From: a bacterium
GTDB lineage: Bacteria > BMS3Abin14
Reading direction: 5' to 3'
DNA length: 64,000 bases
Assembly: GCA_020350725.1 (NCBI GenBank)
Contig: CP070719.1
Span: 2,474,997 to 2,538,996, forward strand
Under the pieces are notes generated by a model. The model searched no databases and was not told the origin of the DNA. It worked only from the letters and a program-made list of their open reading frames with translations. Below are positions 28,100 through 38,633 of this stretch, piece after piece (position 1 is the first letter of the stretch; every line of letters starts with the position of its first letter). Both the position numbers and the translations under genes were made by a program.

Positions 28100-30241
28100 A
28101 TGGCTCAGAGCGTCAGATTGGCTATTCTCTGGCATATGCACCAGCCCGCCTACCGGAACTTCTACGATGACGCCTACGTGATGCCCCTGACCTTCCTGCA
28201 TGCGACCAAGGATTACTACGAGATGCTCAAGGTGGCAACGAACCACGAGGGGGCCCGTGTTTCCTTCAACCTGGTCCCCTCCCTTATCGACCAGCTGGCG
28301 GACTACGCGGGGGGAGGCATCAAGGACCTCGTCCTCAGCACCCTCCTCAAGCCGGTGGCGGACCTCGACGAAGGAGAGATAGAGACCCTCCTGACCTTCC
28401 TGTTCATCGGTGACGTGAGGCACATGATCCTTCCCCTGAGACGCTATTACGAACTGTTCGACAAGAGGGAGAGACAGCCGCCGTTCACGCCGCCGTCCCG
28501 GATCTTCACCCGGGACGAATTGCTGGACATAGAAGTCCTCTTCCTCCTTGCCTGGACGGGGACCACGATCAGGCAGGAAGAGCCGCTGGTCCAGGAACTC
28601 ATCGCAAGAGGAAGTGAATACAGCCAGGGGGACAAGGAAGACCTTGTGAGGCTGCTGCAGCGGAGGGTGTCGGAGATCCTGGACCACTATCGAGAGGCCC
28701 AGGACAGGGGCCTGATCGAGATGACCACCTCGCCTTACTACCATCCTATTCTCCCTCTGCTCATCAATTTTCACAGCGCTCGGGCGGTGATCAGGCAGAT
28801 CCCGCTGCCTGTGACCTGCGGCGACCTGACCGAGGACGCCTCCCTTCACCTGGACAGGGCTCTTTCCAGATACCGGGAGACGTTCGGCATGGAGTGCGCC
28901 GGGATGTGGCCCTCGGAGGGAGCGGTGTCCTCCGAGGCCCTGGAGCTCATGATATCCAAGGGCCTCAGATACGCTGCCTCGGACGAGGCCGTCCTGGCGA
29001 ATTCACTCTCCCTGTCCGGCCGGGCCTTCTCCTCCAACCGCCAGGAGCTCTACCGCCCCTATGTCTTCGGCAGGGAGGGTCAAGAGATCACGGTCTTTTT
29101 CAGGGACCGGGTTCTGTCCGACCTCGTCGGCTTCACCTACCAGCACATGGAGCCCCAGGCGGCCGTCAGCAACTTCATGGACAGGATCAACGACATCCGC
29201 TCCTCCCTCCCCGACGAAAACGCCGTGATCACCGTCATCCTGGACGGGGAGAACGCCTGGGAGCACTATCCCAACAACGGACGGGATTTCCTCGACCAAT
29301 TCTATCAGGCCCTTGTGGACGATGACCGGGTAAGTCTGGTAACGTTCAGCGATCTGCTCGGCGGGGACGATCACTATCCCACCCTCCCCGAGATCGTGCC
29401 GGGGTCCTGGGTCGGTGGGCATCTGGCTATCTGGGTCGGTCACAGAGAGAAGAACAGGGCGTGGGAGCTGGTGTGCCGTGCCCGGGCTGACCTGTTCGCA
29501 CAGAGGGGGGAGATAGCCGAGGAGGCCTGGGCAAAGGGAATGGAGCAGCTCCTGATCGCAGAGGGGAGCGACTGGTACTGGTGGTTCGGCGATGACCATT
29601 TCAGCATTATCAGCGACCGGTTCGATGAGCTTTTCCGGGCCCACCTGATCAACGTCTACCGGTTCATAGGCCAGACGGTTCCCCAGGATCTCTACGTCCC
29701 GATCAAAAAACCGGTCCTCAAGGGACATATCGCGGCGCCGACGGCGATCCTCGAACCGGAGATCGACGGACGGGTCACCGATTATTTCGAATGGCTGAAC
29801 GCGGGCCGGTTCGACCTGAGTTTCGAGCAGGGCACCATGCACAGGGCAGGGGCGGTGTTTCAGGATCTCTACTACGGTTTCGGACCCGGGTTCCTGTTCC
29901 TCAGGCTGGACTCCGAGGGGGACATGAGCCGGAAGCTGGCAGGCAACATGCTCATGGTCGAGACCGTCGGGACACACGAGAGGGAGATCCGGCTGGACAT
30001 AGGCGAAGCCGCGGGAACGGCTGCCGATGACCATGCCCGCAAGGCGGGTGTTCTGTCGGCCGTGGACAGGATCCTGGAAGTCGGCCTGCCCCTGGACTAC
30101 ATCGGCGCCGTAGAGGGTGGCGAGGTGCTCCTCTCCTTCACCCTCTGGAAGGACGACACCCCTGTGGAAAAAGCGCCCCTCTTCTCCATGGTGAAAATCC
30201 TCGTCCCGGAGAATTACGACCTGGAGTACTGGATGATATGA
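28100..30241 (+). CDS. Glycoside hydrolase family 57 protein
   Basis: A 713-residue GH57 enzyme. The N-terminus has the family start WHMHQPAYRN. The predicted nucleophile Glu is in GMWPSEGAVSSE and the acid/base Asp in VILDGENAWEHY; the WYWWFGDDHFS motif near residue 495 is also typical of the amylopullulanase/alpha-amylase-like branch. A C-terminal beta domain (about 540-713) follows. GH57 members cleave alpha-1,4/1,6-glucans or act as glucanotransferases or branching enzymes. Position between the nucleotidyltransferase fusion and galT/glgA/glgB supports a role in glycogen turnover. There is no signal peptide, so it acts in the cytoplasm. Confidence 0.9.
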   Translation: MAQSVRLAILWHMHQPAYRNFYDDAYVMPLTFLHATKDYYEMLKVATNHEGARVSFNLVPSLIDQLADYAGGGIKDLVLSTLLKPVADLDEGEIETLLTFLFIGDVRHMILPLRRYYELFDKRERQPPFTPPSRIFTRDELLDIEVLFLLAWTGTTIRQEEPLVQELIARGSEYSQGDKEDLVRLLQRRVSEILDHYREAQDRGLIEMTTSPYYHPILPLLINFHSARAVIRQIPLPVTCGDLTEDASLHLDRALSRYRETFGMECAGMWPSEGAVSSEALELMISKGLRYAASDEAVLANSLSLSGRAFSSNRQELYRPYVFGREGQEITVFFRDRVLSDLVGFTYQHMEPQAAVSNFMDRINDIRSSLPDENAVITVILDGENAWEHYPNNGRDFLDQFYQALVDDDRVSLVTFSDLLGGDDHYPTLPEIVPGSWVGGHLAIWVGHREKNRAWELVCRARADLFAQRGEIAEEAWAKGMEQLLIAEGSDWYWWFGDDHFSIISDRFDELFRAHLINVYRFIGQTVPQDLYVPIKKPVLKGHIAAPTAILEPEIDGRVTDYFEWLNAGRFDLSFEQGTMHRAGAVFQDLYYGFGPGFLFLRLDSEGDMSRKLAGNMLMVETVGTHEREIRLDIGEAAGTAADDHARKAGVLSAVDRILEVGLPLDYIGAVEGGEVLLSFTLWKDDTPVEKAPLFSMVKILVPENYDLEYWMI

Positions 30242-30363
30242 ATGATTTCATGCTGTCGAAGGCCGGGATGGAGAGTGAGCGGGGAAGGCGAAGGGGAGCG
30301 CGCGCGGGATGACCACGCCTCTCACCGCCGACCGGCACCCCTTAACTGATCCTTGGAGGTCCC

Positions 30364-31407
30364 ATGTCTGAGCTTCGCTACGATCCGATCAAGCAAACCT
30401 GGGTCATCATCGCCACCGAGAGGGCCGTGAGGCCGACCCACTTCCACAGGCGCGAGGAAATGGTCGGAGAGATCACCTGCAAGACCTGCCCCTTCTGTCC
30501 CGGCAACGAAGGCAGGACGCCGCCCGAGATCATGGCGATCAGGGAGCCGGACACAGCCGCCAACACGCCGGGGTGGAAGGTCAGGGTCATTCCCAACAAG
30601 TTCCCCGCCCTGTCCATCGAGAGCTCCCGAAAAAGATACGGCAGGGGGATCTATGACGTGGTCTCGGGTTTCGGCGCCCACGAGGTCATCGTCGAGACGC
30701 CCGAGGACAGCCTGCAGATGGTGGACTTCTCCCTTCAGCAGCTGCGGGACGTATTCTTCGTCTACCGCGAACGCCTGAAGGACCTGAAGAGGGACGAGAG
30801 GCTCAGGTACATCATGATCTTTAAGAATTACGGCCTGGAGGCCGGGGCCAGCCTGTTTCATTCCCATTCCCAGATCATCGGCATTCCGGTCACCCCTAAC
30901 ATGGTGGCGACGGAGCTCGTGAGCACCCGGGAGTACTACAGCCTGAAAGAGAGATGCATGATGTGCGACATCCTCGACCAGGAGGTCCAGGAGGGGGAGC
31001 GGGTGGTGATCAACCAGGAGAAATTCATCGTCTACACCCCCTTCGCCTCGAGTTTCCCCTTTGAACTGCGGATCGTCCCGAAGGGCCACAGCCACGACTT
31101 CGGGCTCACCGACGAGGATACGCTCAGACACTTCGCCTCCGTGGTCAAGGAGGTCCTTCAGCGCCTGAGGAAGGTGCTCAACGATCCCCCCTATAATTTT
31201 ATTCTCCACACCTCTCCACCCCAGACACGGCGTCCCGGAAAGCCCGACTACTGGGCCAGTATCGAGAACGATTTTCACTGGCATCTGGAACTCATACCGA
31301 GAATGACCATGCTGGCCGGGTTCGAATGGGGAACCGGATTCCACATCAACCCGACCTCCCCGGAGGATGCTGCCGGTTTCCTCAGGGATGCCGAGATCGA
31401 ACTCTGA
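30364..31407 (+). CDS. GalT-family nucleotidylyltransferase (HIT superfamily)
   Basis: A 347-residue protein. Zinc-type motif CPFCPGNEGRTPPE near residue 43, then FHSHSQIIG with the nucleophilic His of the H-x-H-x-Q triad, a second CMMCDIL and FHWHLELIPR. This is the galactose-1-phosphate uridylyltransferase family; members also include ADP-glucose phosphorylases. The HSHSQ form rather than HPHGQ, and the place directly before glgA with no UDP-galactose genes nearby, leave both options open. GGAGGT precedes ATG 30364. A 122-base gap separates it from GH57. Confidence 0.85.
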   Translation: MSELRYDPIKQTWVIIATERAVRPTHFHRREEMVGEITCKTCPFCPGNEGRTPPEIMAIREPDTAANTPGWKVRVIPNKFPALSIESSRKRYGRGIYDVVSGFGAHEVIVETPEDSLQMVDFSLQQLRDVFFVYRERLKDLKRDERLRYIMIFKNYGLEAGASLFHSHSQIIGIPVTPNMVATELVSTREYYSLKERCMMCDILDQEVQEGERVVINQEKFIVYTPFASSFPFELRIVPKGHSHDFGLTDEDTLRHFASVVKEVLQRLRKVLNDPPYNFILHTSPPQTRRPGKPDYWASIENDFHWHLELIPRMTMLAGFEWGTGFHINPTSPEDAAGFLRDAEIEL

Positions 31408-31423
31408 ACCGGGGCCTTCACCC

Positions 31424-32902
31424 ATGCTCAGCGTCCTCATGATCGCCGCTGAAGCAGCGCCCTACGCCAAGGTCGGAGGCCTGGGCGATGTCGCAGGCAC
31501 CCTGCCTAAACGGCTGGCCGAGCGCGGTTTGAAGGTTTCCGTTTACCTGCCTTACTACAGCCAGATAAGGGAAAGCGGCCGTGAGCCGGAGATGATGGAC
31601 AGGCATTTCACCCTCCGTCACGCCGGGAAAGCGAGGAGGGTGAGGGTCGGCCGCGAGGTGTCGGACGGGGTGGATTTCTTCTTTATAGAAGAGGCGACGT
31701 ACTTCCGTCGGGACGGGATCTACGGTCCCCATGGAGGGGATTTCCCCGATAACGCCCAGAGGTACTCCTTCCTGGTCCGGGCGGCCCTGGCCGCCGCAGC
31801 CAGCGACCGGTTGCCCGACCTGATCCACTGCCACGATTGGCACGGTGCCCTGGCGCCGGTCTACCTCAGCTATGGCGACGCGGCACCCGGCTGGCGGAGT
31901 GTCCCCACGATCCTGACCATCCACAACCTGGCCCATCAGGGGGTTTTCGACGCGGGGATCTTCCCCGACCTGGGGCTCCCGGCCAGGGCCTACGCCCCCG
32001 ACTGTCTCGAGCACTTCGGATCCGTGAACTTCCTCAAGGCAGGGATCCTCAAGGCAGATTATGTGACGACCGTCTCGCCGACCTACGCCAGGGAGATCAC
32101 AGGCCCCGAACTGGGTTTCGGTTTGGATGGTGTGCTGGCGGCAAGGGGGGGCAGGCTGGTGGGGATCGCCAACGGCATCGACTATGAGACCTGGAACCCC
32201 CGAACGGACCTCTCCCTTCCGGTGCCCTTCGACGGCGATCAACTCGAGGCCCGGGAGAGGGGAAAGAACCTCCTCAGGGAGGAGCTCCGTCTCGACCCCC
32301 AGCGAAGATCGCCCCTGTTCACCTTTGTCGGGCGCCTCGTCCACCAGAAGGGTGCCGACCTGCTTGCCGGCATTATCCCGGGCATGGTCGACAATGGGCT
32401 GCAGATCTCAGTCCTGGGAAGCGGCCAGCGGGAGATCGAGGATCGGTTCAGGATGCTGGCCGGTTCACACCCCGGAAGGGTTTCGGTCACCATCGGGTTT
32501 GATGAACCGCTCAGCCGGCGTCTCTATGCCGGATCGGATTTCTTTGTCATGCCCTCCCGGTTCGAGCCGTGCGGGCTGGGGCAGATGATAGCCATGCGGT
32601 ACGGTTGTCTGCCCGTGGTTCGGCGGACGGGAGGGCTGGTCGACACGGTGTTCGATCTCAGTGCCGATCCGGAGGGAGGGAACGGATTCGTTTTCGACGG
32701 GCCGGGGGAAATTGACCTGCGGGAAGCCGTGACGAGGGCGGCCCGTTTTTTCCGGACCGGCGACAGGGAGGCCGTTATCAAAAGGATCATGGCTCTGGAC
32801 AACTCATGGAGGCACGCCGCCGGGCTGTACCTCGACCTTTACCGGAAGTCAGTGAGGGCCGCCCCTGAAGGACCTTCCAAAGAGGACACCGATGATGGCT
32901 GA
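31424..32902 (+). CDS. glgA: Glycogen synthase (GT5)
   Basis: A 492-residue GT5 enzyme that adds glucose from ADP-glucose (or UDP-glucose) to alpha-1,4-glucan ends. Seen: [22 protein letters not shown] with the KxGGL glucose-phosphate loop, [14 protein letters not shown]-like HDWH segment, [33 protein letters not shown], and [18 protein letters not shown] with the EPCG catalytic glutamate. I use ATG 31424, which restores the standard N-terminus; the longer frame overlaps galT. The 3' end overlaps glgB by 11 bases. Confidence 0.96.
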   Translation: MLSVLMIAAEAAPYAKVGGLGDVAGTLPKRLAERGLKVSVYLPYYSQIRESGREPEMMDRHFTLRHAGKARRVRVGREVSDGVDFFFIEEATYFRRDGIYGPHGGDFPDNAQRYSFLVRAALAAAASDRLPDLIHCHDWHGALAPVYLSYGDAAPGWRSVPTILTIHNLAHQGVFDAGIFPDLGLPARAYAPDCLEHFGSVNFLKAGILKADYVTTVSPTYAREITGPELGFGLDGVLAARGGRLVGIANGIDYETWNPRTDLSLPVPFDGDQLEARERGKNLLREELRLDPQRRSPLFTFVGRLVHQKGADLLAGIIPGMVDNGLQISVLGSGQREIEDRFRMLAGSHPGRVSVTIGFDEPLSRRLYAGSDFFVMPSRFEPCGLGQMIAMRYGCLPVVRRTGGLVDTVFDLSADPEGGNGFVFDGPGEIDLREAVTRAARFFRTGDREAVIKRIMALDNSWRHAAGLYLDLYRKSVRAAPEGPSKEDTDDG

Positions 32903-34907
32903 CGGCCGGAAAAGGGCTGGGAGGTCCGCAGGCGCCGGCCAAGGGGACCGAAGGAACGCCGGACAGGGATCGGGGCCGGGAGGGCAGGGAACGGTCCTTG
33001 GCCCGACCCTCTGGACCGAACAGGACGTATGGCTGTTCAAGGAGGGGAACCATTACCGTCTCTACGAACGGCTCGGCTCCCATGCCATGGAAGTGGAGGG
33101 CGTGGAGGGGACATACTTCTCCGTGTGGGCTCCCGCGGCAACCGCTGTTTCCGTCATCGGTGACTTCAACCGCTGGGACCCCCAAAGCCATCCCCTTGGC
33201 GTTCGCTGGGACGGGTCGGGGATATGGGAGGGTTTCCTGCCCGGAGTGATGAGGGGATCTCTCTACAAGTACCACATCATCTCCCGGCACAGCGTCCGGC
33301 CCAAAGAGAAGGGAGACCCCTTTGCCCTTCACTGGGAAACACCCCCCAAGAGCGCTTCCGTCGTCTGGGATCTTCGGTACCGGTGGACCGACGGGCAGTG
33401 GATGGGGACGCGTCGGGAACGGAACAAGCCGGATTCGCCCATCTCCATCTACGAGGTCCATCTGGGGTCGTGGAAGAGGGCGGAGAGGGACGGAAATCGT
33501 TCCCTGAGTTACCGTGAGATAGCACCGCTGCTGGCCGAATACGTCCTCGACCTGGGCTTCACACATGTGGAGTTTCTCCCCCTGACCGAACACCCCTTCT
33601 ACGGCTCCTGGGGATACCAGGTTACCGGATATTTCGCCCCCAGCAGCCGCTACGGGACGCCGCAGGATTTCATGTTCCTCGTCAATCACCTCCACCGGAG
33701 AGGGATCGGTGTCATCCTCGACTGGGTTCCGTCCCATTTCCCGACCGATGGACACGGGCTGGCCCGTTTTGACGGAACACATGTGTACGAACACTCGGAT
33801 CCGCGCAAGGGTTACCACCCCGATTGGAAAAGCGCCATCTTCAACTTCGGCCGGAACGAGGTGAGGAATTTCCTCATCAGCAGCGCCCTGTTCTGGCTGG
33901 AGAATTATCACATCGACGGCCTTCGGGTCGACGCGGTGGCCTCCATGCTCTATCTTGATTATTCGAGGAAAGAGGGAGAATGGGTCCCCAACCGCTACGG
34001 CGGCCGCGAGAACCTCGATGCCATGGACTTCATCCGACGTTTGAACCAGGTGGTCTACGGCGAATATCCGGACGTCCAGACCATCGCCGAGGAGTCCACG
34101 GCCTGGCCCATGGTGACCCGCCCCACCTACTCGGGGGGGCTCGGTTTCGGCCTGAAGTGGAACATGGGGTGGATGCACGACACGCTGAAATATTTTTCCC
34201 ACGATCCCGTCTTCAGGAAATATCATCATGACAGGCTGACTTTCAGCATGTGGTACGCCTTCAGCGAAAACTTCCTCCTTCCCCTGTCCCACGACGAGGT
34301 CGTGCATGGCAAAGGGTCCCTCCTGGGCAAGATGCCCGGAGACGAGTGGCAGAGGTTCGCCAACCTGAGACTTCTCTTCGGCTACATGTACATGCACCCG
34401 GGAAAGAAGCTTCTGTTCATGGGAGGCGAATTCGGGCAGGAGGGGGAGTGGGATCACGATGGAGGACTGTCGTGGCACCTCCTGGACCGTGAGGGACACC
34501 GGGGGGTCCAGACATGGACCAGAGACCTCAACGTCCTTTACCGATCGGAGGCGGCCCTCTATCGGAAGGACTTCTCCCCGGAGGGGTTCGAATGGATCGA
34601 CACCAGCGATCACGAGGACAGTGTGATCAGCTTTCTGCGCCGGGGTGATTCCCCACACGACGTTCTCGTGGCGATCTGTAACTTCACACCCGTACCCCGG
34701 GAGGACTACAGGGTCGGGATCCCGTTCAGCGGCCACTGGCGGGAGGTCCTCAACAGCGACAGCCGGACATACGGCGGCAGCGGCGTCGGGAACTGGGGAC
34801 AGGTTCGGTCCACCGACACGGCCTGCCACGGCCGGGAACGGTCCCTCGTCCTGACCCTGCCTCCGCTGGGCGTCCTGATCCTCAAACCCGATGGAGGGAA
34901 CCGGTGA
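32892..34907 (+). CDS. glgB: 1,4-alpha-glucan branching enzyme (GH13)
   Basis: A 671-residue GH13 enzyme. A low-complexity Gly/Arg-rich N-terminus (about 1-40) precedes the CBM48 domain ([23 protein letters not shown]). The catalytic barrel has [25 protein letters not shown], nucleophile Asp in [10 protein letters not shown], acid Glu in [22 protein letters not shown], and MGGEFGQ. It makes alpha-1,6 branches in glycogen. It overlaps glgA by 11 bases, so the two are translationally coupled. Confidence 0.96.
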   Translation: MMADGRKRAGRSAGAGQGDRRNAGQGSGPGGQGTVLGPTLWTEQDVWLFKEGNHYRLYERLGSHAMEVEGVEGTYFSVWAPAATAVSVIGDFNRWDPQSHPLGVRWDGSGIWEGFLPGVMRGSLYKYHIISRHSVRPKEKGDPFALHWETPPKSASVVWDLRYRWTDGQWMGTRRERNKPDSPISIYEVHLGSWKRAERDGNRSLSYREIAPLLAEYVLDLGFTHVEFLPLTEHPFYGSWGYQVTGYFAPSSRYGTPQDFMFLVNHLHRRGIGVILDWVPSHFPTDGHGLARFDGTHVYEHSDPRKGYHPDWKSAIFNFGRNEVRNFLISSALFWLENYHIDGLRVDAVASMLYLDYSRKEGEWVPNRYGGRENLDAMDFIRRLNQVVYGEYPDVQTIAEESTAWPMVTRPTYSGGLGFGLKWNMGWMHDTLKYFSHDPVFRKYHHDRLTFSMWYAFSENFLLPLSHDEVVHGKGSLLGKMPGDEWQRFANLRLLFGYMYMHPGKKLLFMGGEFGQEGEWDHDGGLSWHLLDREGHRGVQTWTRDLNVLYRSEAALYRKDFSPEGFEWIDTSDHEDSVISFLRRGDSPHDVLVAICNFTPVPREDYRVGIPFSGHWREVLNSDSRTYGGSGVGNWGQVRSTDTACHGRERSLVLTLPPLGVLILKPDGGNR

Positions 34908-35032
34908 CTGCGGCCGGTCCCACAGCTGTCTGACCCCGGCCCGTCCGTGGTCATGCCGGGGCAAAAAGGGGGTGCCGGGCTGTTCCGGGGAGGGCCGCGG
35001 GTTGCCTGCGGTGTTATGCCGAAAGGGCGAAA

Positions 35033-36541
35033 ATGAATAACAGGGCTTCGGGGATTCTTCTCCACATCACCTCCCTCCCCTCTGAATTCGGCATCGGTGA
35101 TCTGGGTCCAGAGGCCTACCGTTTCGTCGACTGGCTGAGGAGGGCCCGGCAGACCTTCTGGCAGGTCCTCCCCCACAACCCGACGGAAGCGGCGTTCGGC
35201 TATTCGCCCTACAGCGTTCCGTCGTCCTACGCAGGGAACCCCCTTCTGATCAGCCCGCAAATCCTCCTTGAGAGGGGGTTGCTGGAGGAGGCCGACCTCA
35301 GTCCCCGGCCGACCTTCCCCCGGGACGGCATCGACTTCGGTCTGGTGGCCCGGTACAAGGGGCACCTTCTCCAGGTCGCCTTTCAGCGTTTCCGCCGGCA
35401 AGGGGGCCCCGTGGAATTCGAAACATACTGCACCGATAACGCCCATTGGCTGGATGATTACGCTCTGTTCGCCTCCCTGAAATCACGGTACGGTGGACTT
35501 TCCTGGAATCTCTGGCCCGAACCGGTGCGGGACAGGGATCCGGACACGTTGTCCCGCCTCGCTGAGGAACTCCGGGAGGAGATGGACGGGATCCGTTTTG
35601 CCCAGTATCTTTTTGCGGACCAGTGGGGGCGTCTGAGGAGTCATCTCCACAGCAGAGGGGTCGAGATCATCGGCGATCTGCCCATATACGTCAACTACGA
35701 CAGCGTGGACACGTGGGCTGATCCCGGCATCTTCCTGCTGGACGAGGACCGGAACCCCGTTGCGGTTGCCGGCGTTCCCCCTGATCACTACAGTTCCACC
35801 GGGCAGTTGTGGGGGAATCCCCTTTACCGCTGGGATGTGCTGAAGGAGACCGGATACCGGTGGTGGATCGAGCGCCTTGAGCATGCCCTGGGTCATTTCG
35901 ACAGGCTCCGCCTCGATCACTTTCGGGGACTGGTTGCCTATTGGGAGGTTCCTTTCGGAGAGAACACCGCGATCGGGGGCCGTTGGGTAGGGGCGCCTGC
36001 GGATGACTTTCTGGCAGCCCTCGAGAGGATCGGACTCCTCCGCCGTATCATCGCCGAGGACCTCGGCACGATCACGCCCGACGTGCGCAGGATCATCGGG
36101 CGTTTCGGCCTTCCGGGGATGAAGGTCCTGTATTTCGCCTTTGGCGATGCTGACCCGATGCATCCCTACCTGCCCCACACCTATCCGCGCAACTGCGTTG
36201 TCTACACGGGGACCCACGATAATTCGACCATACGGGGATGGTACGAGTTGTTCGCCACTGCCGAGGAAAAAAAACGGCTTGTCGACTACCTGGGAAGGGA
36301 CGTGACGGCGGACGATGTCTCCTGGGAGTTGATCCGGGTGGCGATGATGTCCGTGGCTGACCTGACCATTTTCCCCATGCAGGACGTCCTCGGTCTCGGG
36401 GACGATGCCGCCATGAATCGGCCGGCCACGGTAAAGGGAAACTGGCTGTGGCGTCTCATCCCCGGGTACCCCGACGAGGAAAGTGCCGGCCGTCTCGGCC
36501 GGATGACGGAGACCTACGGGAGAGCCCCCCGATCAGGGTGA
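35033..36541 (+). CDS. malQ: 4-alpha-glucanotransferase (GH77)
   Basis: A 502-residue amylomaltase of normal length: ITSLPSEFGIGDLG, WQVLPHNPT with SPYSVPSSYAGNPL, GDLPIYVNYDSVDTWA, nucleophile Asp in LRLDHFRGL, acid Glu in IIAEDLGTITP and TGTHDNSTIRGW. It disproportionates maltodextrins during glycogen turnover. AAAGGG precedes the ATG. It converges on glgP, with 63 bases between the stop codons. Confidence 0.96.
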   Translation: MNNRASGILLHITSLPSEFGIGDLGPEAYRFVDWLRRARQTFWQVLPHNPTEAAFGYSPYSVPSSYAGNPLLISPQILLERGLLEEADLSPRPTFPRDGIDFGLVARYKGHLLQVAFQRFRRQGGPVEFETYCTDNAHWLDDYALFASLKSRYGGLSWNLWPEPVRDRDPDTLSRLAEELREEMDGIRFAQYLFADQWGRLRSHLHSRGVEIIGDLPIYVNYDSVDTWADPGIFLLDEDRNPVAVAGVPPDHYSSTGQLWGNPLYRWDVLKETGYRWWIERLEHALGHFDRLRLDHFRGLVAYWEVPFGENTAIGGRWVGAPADDFLAALERIGLLRRIIAEDLGTITPDVRRIIGRFGLPGMKVLYFAFGDADPMHPYLPHTYPRNCVVYTGTHDNSTIRGWYELFATAEEKKRLVDYLGRDVTADDVSWELIRVAMMSVADLTIFPMQDVLGLGDDAAMNRPATVKGNWLWRLIPGYPDEESAGRLGRMTETYGRAPRSG

Positions 36542-36570
36542 GGAAAGGAGGCCGTCGGCCCCGCCCTCCC

Positions 36571-36602
36571 CGCGGTGCGGCCCCGGGTCCGGCACCGTGC
36601 GC
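36571..36602. terminator. GC-rich hairpin between convergent malQ and glgP
   Basis: GGTGC (36574-36578) pairs with GCACC (36592-36596), with flanking CGC/GCG extending the stem around a bulge. There is no T-run on either side, so intrinsic termination is uncertain. Confidence 0.3.
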
Positions 36603-36604
36603 CC

Positions 36605-38335
36605 TCAGGTGTCTTCGCCGACGTCCATGGGGTGTTGATGGGTCGTAATGTATGCGTTGGTGACATACCGGCGCATCATCCGGTGTGAGTTGAAATAGTA
36701 CGCATTCTTGCTGATGGCATTCTTCATCACCTTGATCCACCCGGCACGGTCCCCGTAGTAGAGGGGCAGGATCGTCTCAGCGAGCTTTCTGTAGAGATCC
36801 TCCGCATCCCCGGATCCGTTGTGGTCTGCCGCCTGCTTGTCGGAGGGTGCCGGTCCGATGGACCAGCCGGTGACCCCTTCGATATGTCCCTCGATCCACC
36901 ATCCGTCCAGGACGCTGAAATTGGGAACACCGTTGAGAGCGGTCTTCATGCCGCTGGTCCCTGACGCTTCCATGGGCCGGAGAGGGGTGTTGAGCCAGAT
37001 GTCCACTCCCGCCAGGAGGACAGCAGCGAGCTCTATGGAATAACCCGGAAGATAGACCACGTCGACCCTGCCGCGAAGGGATTGAGCGTGGCGAAAGATC
37101 TCCTTGATCATCTCCTTGCCCGGCCCGTCTTGAGGATGGGCTTTTCCGGCGTAGATGATCTGGAGTTTGCCATCGCCGATATCGGCAAGTCTCTCCAGAT
37201 CGGTGAACAGGAGATTGGCCCTCTTGTAGCTCGTCGCCCGCCTGGCAAATCCTATCGTGAACCGGTCCGGAGACATCACGACGCCGGTCAGCTCCCGGAC
37301 CTTTTCCAGGAGTGACCTCTTTGCCTCCATATGACCGTTCCAGATCTCCTCATCGGGTATGGCATCCGCTCTCACGAACAGCTCCGGCTCGTTGGCCCAC
37401 CCGGGGATGTGCCGGTCGAAAACCTTTTTCATGGCATCACAGGCCCAGGAGTAGGGATGGATGCCGTTGGTGATGGAGTGTATATGGTACCCGCGGAACA
37501 TCTGGCGGGAGACCTCGCCATGTTTTTTCGCCACCCCGTTGACGTAATTGCTGAGGTTCAGGGCGAGGAGGGTCATGTTAAGATGATCGGCGCCACCCAG
37601 TTCCTTGAGGATCTCAATGGGGAGCTGCTTGCCGAGAGTGGATTCCACCAGGTCGTAAGGGAACTTGTCGTGCCCTGCTTCTATGGGTGTGTGAGTGGTG
37701 AAGATGCAGCGCTCCCTGACGGCTTCGATGTCCCAGATCAGTTTCTCGTCCCAGACAGCCCTGATGTCGCGCTTGTACCACTGCAGCAGTTCGAGGGTGA
37801 GGAGCGCCGAGTGACCCTCGTTGAGATGGTACTTGTAGACGGAGATGCCGAGGTCATTGAGCATCATGAGACCACCGATGCCGAGCACGATCTCCTGCTT
37901 GAGCCGATAGGCGCTGTCGCCACCGTAGAGGTGATCGGTGAGGCTGCGATCCTGGGCCGCATTGCCCTCGATATCCGTATCGAGAAAGTAGACGGGAACG
38001 ATGGTCCCGGCCAGACTTTCCACATCGTAGCGCCATGCCTGCACCAGCACCTTTCTCCCCTCGATCGTCACCGATATCCGGTTGGGCAGGAGCTCGAGGT
38101 GGTCTGCAGGGTCCCAATCGGCCGGGTGCTCTATCTGGGTCCCATCGGCGCTGAGCTCCTGGTGGAAATAGCCCTTGCGGGACAGCAGGGTGACCGCGAC
38201 CAGGGGAAGTCCGAGGTCGGCGGCCGATTTGATGGTGTCGCCCGCCAGAACGCCAAGACCTCCACTGTAGGTGGGGATGCGCGAATCCAGGCCGATCTCC
38301 ATGGTGAAATATGCAATCCTCATCACGCTGTTCAA
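36605..38335 (-). CDS. glgP: Alpha-glucan phosphorylase (GT35, short form)
   Basis: A 576-residue phosphorylase of the short form, releasing glucose-1-phosphate from glycogen. Seen: [20 protein letters not shown] at the N-terminus, YHLNEGHSALL, TTHTPIEAGHDKF, HSITNGIH, FARRATSYKR, YAGKAHPQDG and EASGTSGMKTALNG, whose Lys binds pyridoxal phosphate. The likely start is TTG 38335, seven bases after a good AAGGGAGG; GTG 38326 and ATG 38323 are alternatives. Upstream extension of the frame is antisense to the divergent gene and is not coding. It degrades the polymer made by glgA/glgB, and is divergent from the second nucleotidyltransferase fusion. Confidence 0.95.
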   Translation of the reverse strand: MNSVMRIAYFTMEIGLDSRIPTYSGGLGVLAGDTIKSAADLGLPLVAVTLLSRKGYFHQELSADGTQIEHPADWDPADHLELLPNRISVTIEGRKVLVQAWRYDVESLAGTIVPVYFLDTDIEGNAAQDRSLTDHLYGGDSAYRLKQEIVLGIGGLMMLNDLGISVYKYHLNEGHSALLTLELLQWYKRDIRAVWDEKLIWDIEAVRERCIFTTHTPIEAGHDKFPYDLVESTLGKQLPIEILKELGGADHLNMTLLALNLSNYVNGVAKKHGEVSRQMFRGYHIHSITNGIHPYSWACDAMKKVFDRHIPGWANEPELFVRADAIPDEEIWNGHMEAKRSLLEKVRELTGVVMSPDRFTIGFARRATSYKRANLLFTDLERLADIGDGKLQIIYAGKAHPQDGPGKEMIKEIFRHAQSLRGRVDVVYLPGYSIELAAVLLAGVDIWLNTPLRPMEASGTSGMKTALNGVPNFSVLDGWWIEGHIEGVTGWSIGPAPSDKQAADHNGSGDAEDLYRKLAETILPLYYGDRAGWIKVMKNAISKNAYYFNSHRMMRRYVTNAYITTHQHPMDVGEDT

Positions 38336-38478
38336 GGTCGTGCCTCCCTTCTGAAATGGATGGACATTATATTCCTCCTGCAATCGATTGTCATGGCCTT
38401 CGTAAGCTGGACCTCCGCGCCCCTTTACAACCCGGATCGCGGGGAAAGACCTGGATCCGGCTGCCTCCCCGGGCCATA

Positions 38479-38508
38479 TTGACCGAATGAAGTGTGATAT
38501 TCTAAACT
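38479..38508 (+). promoter_or_regulatory. Putative sigma70 promoter of second nucleotidyltransferase fusion
   Basis: TTGACC (38479-38484), 18 bases, then TAAACT (38503-38508) in the divergent gap upstream of the TTG start at 38634. Confidence 0.4.
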
Positions 38509-38633
38509 TAATGGTCCCCAGGGGCTGTCTGCGAATTGGGCCCTGAATCCGGACATCCGGCGTGGCCGGGCATATCCGGGCCCGGAGAGAGGCCAGCCCT
38601 TTTGAGCCGTTACTGCCTTCGGAGGAAGCCCCC

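Noticed and set aside
25475-28849. Very long minus-strand open frame (over 1100 codons) opposite the first nucleotidyltransferase fusion and GH57 gene
   Set aside because: It is the antisense shadow of well-supported plus-strand genes; high GC removes stops on the opposite strand, and no domain or ribosome site supports it. The same applies to minus frames at 21840-23780 and 32787-34964.
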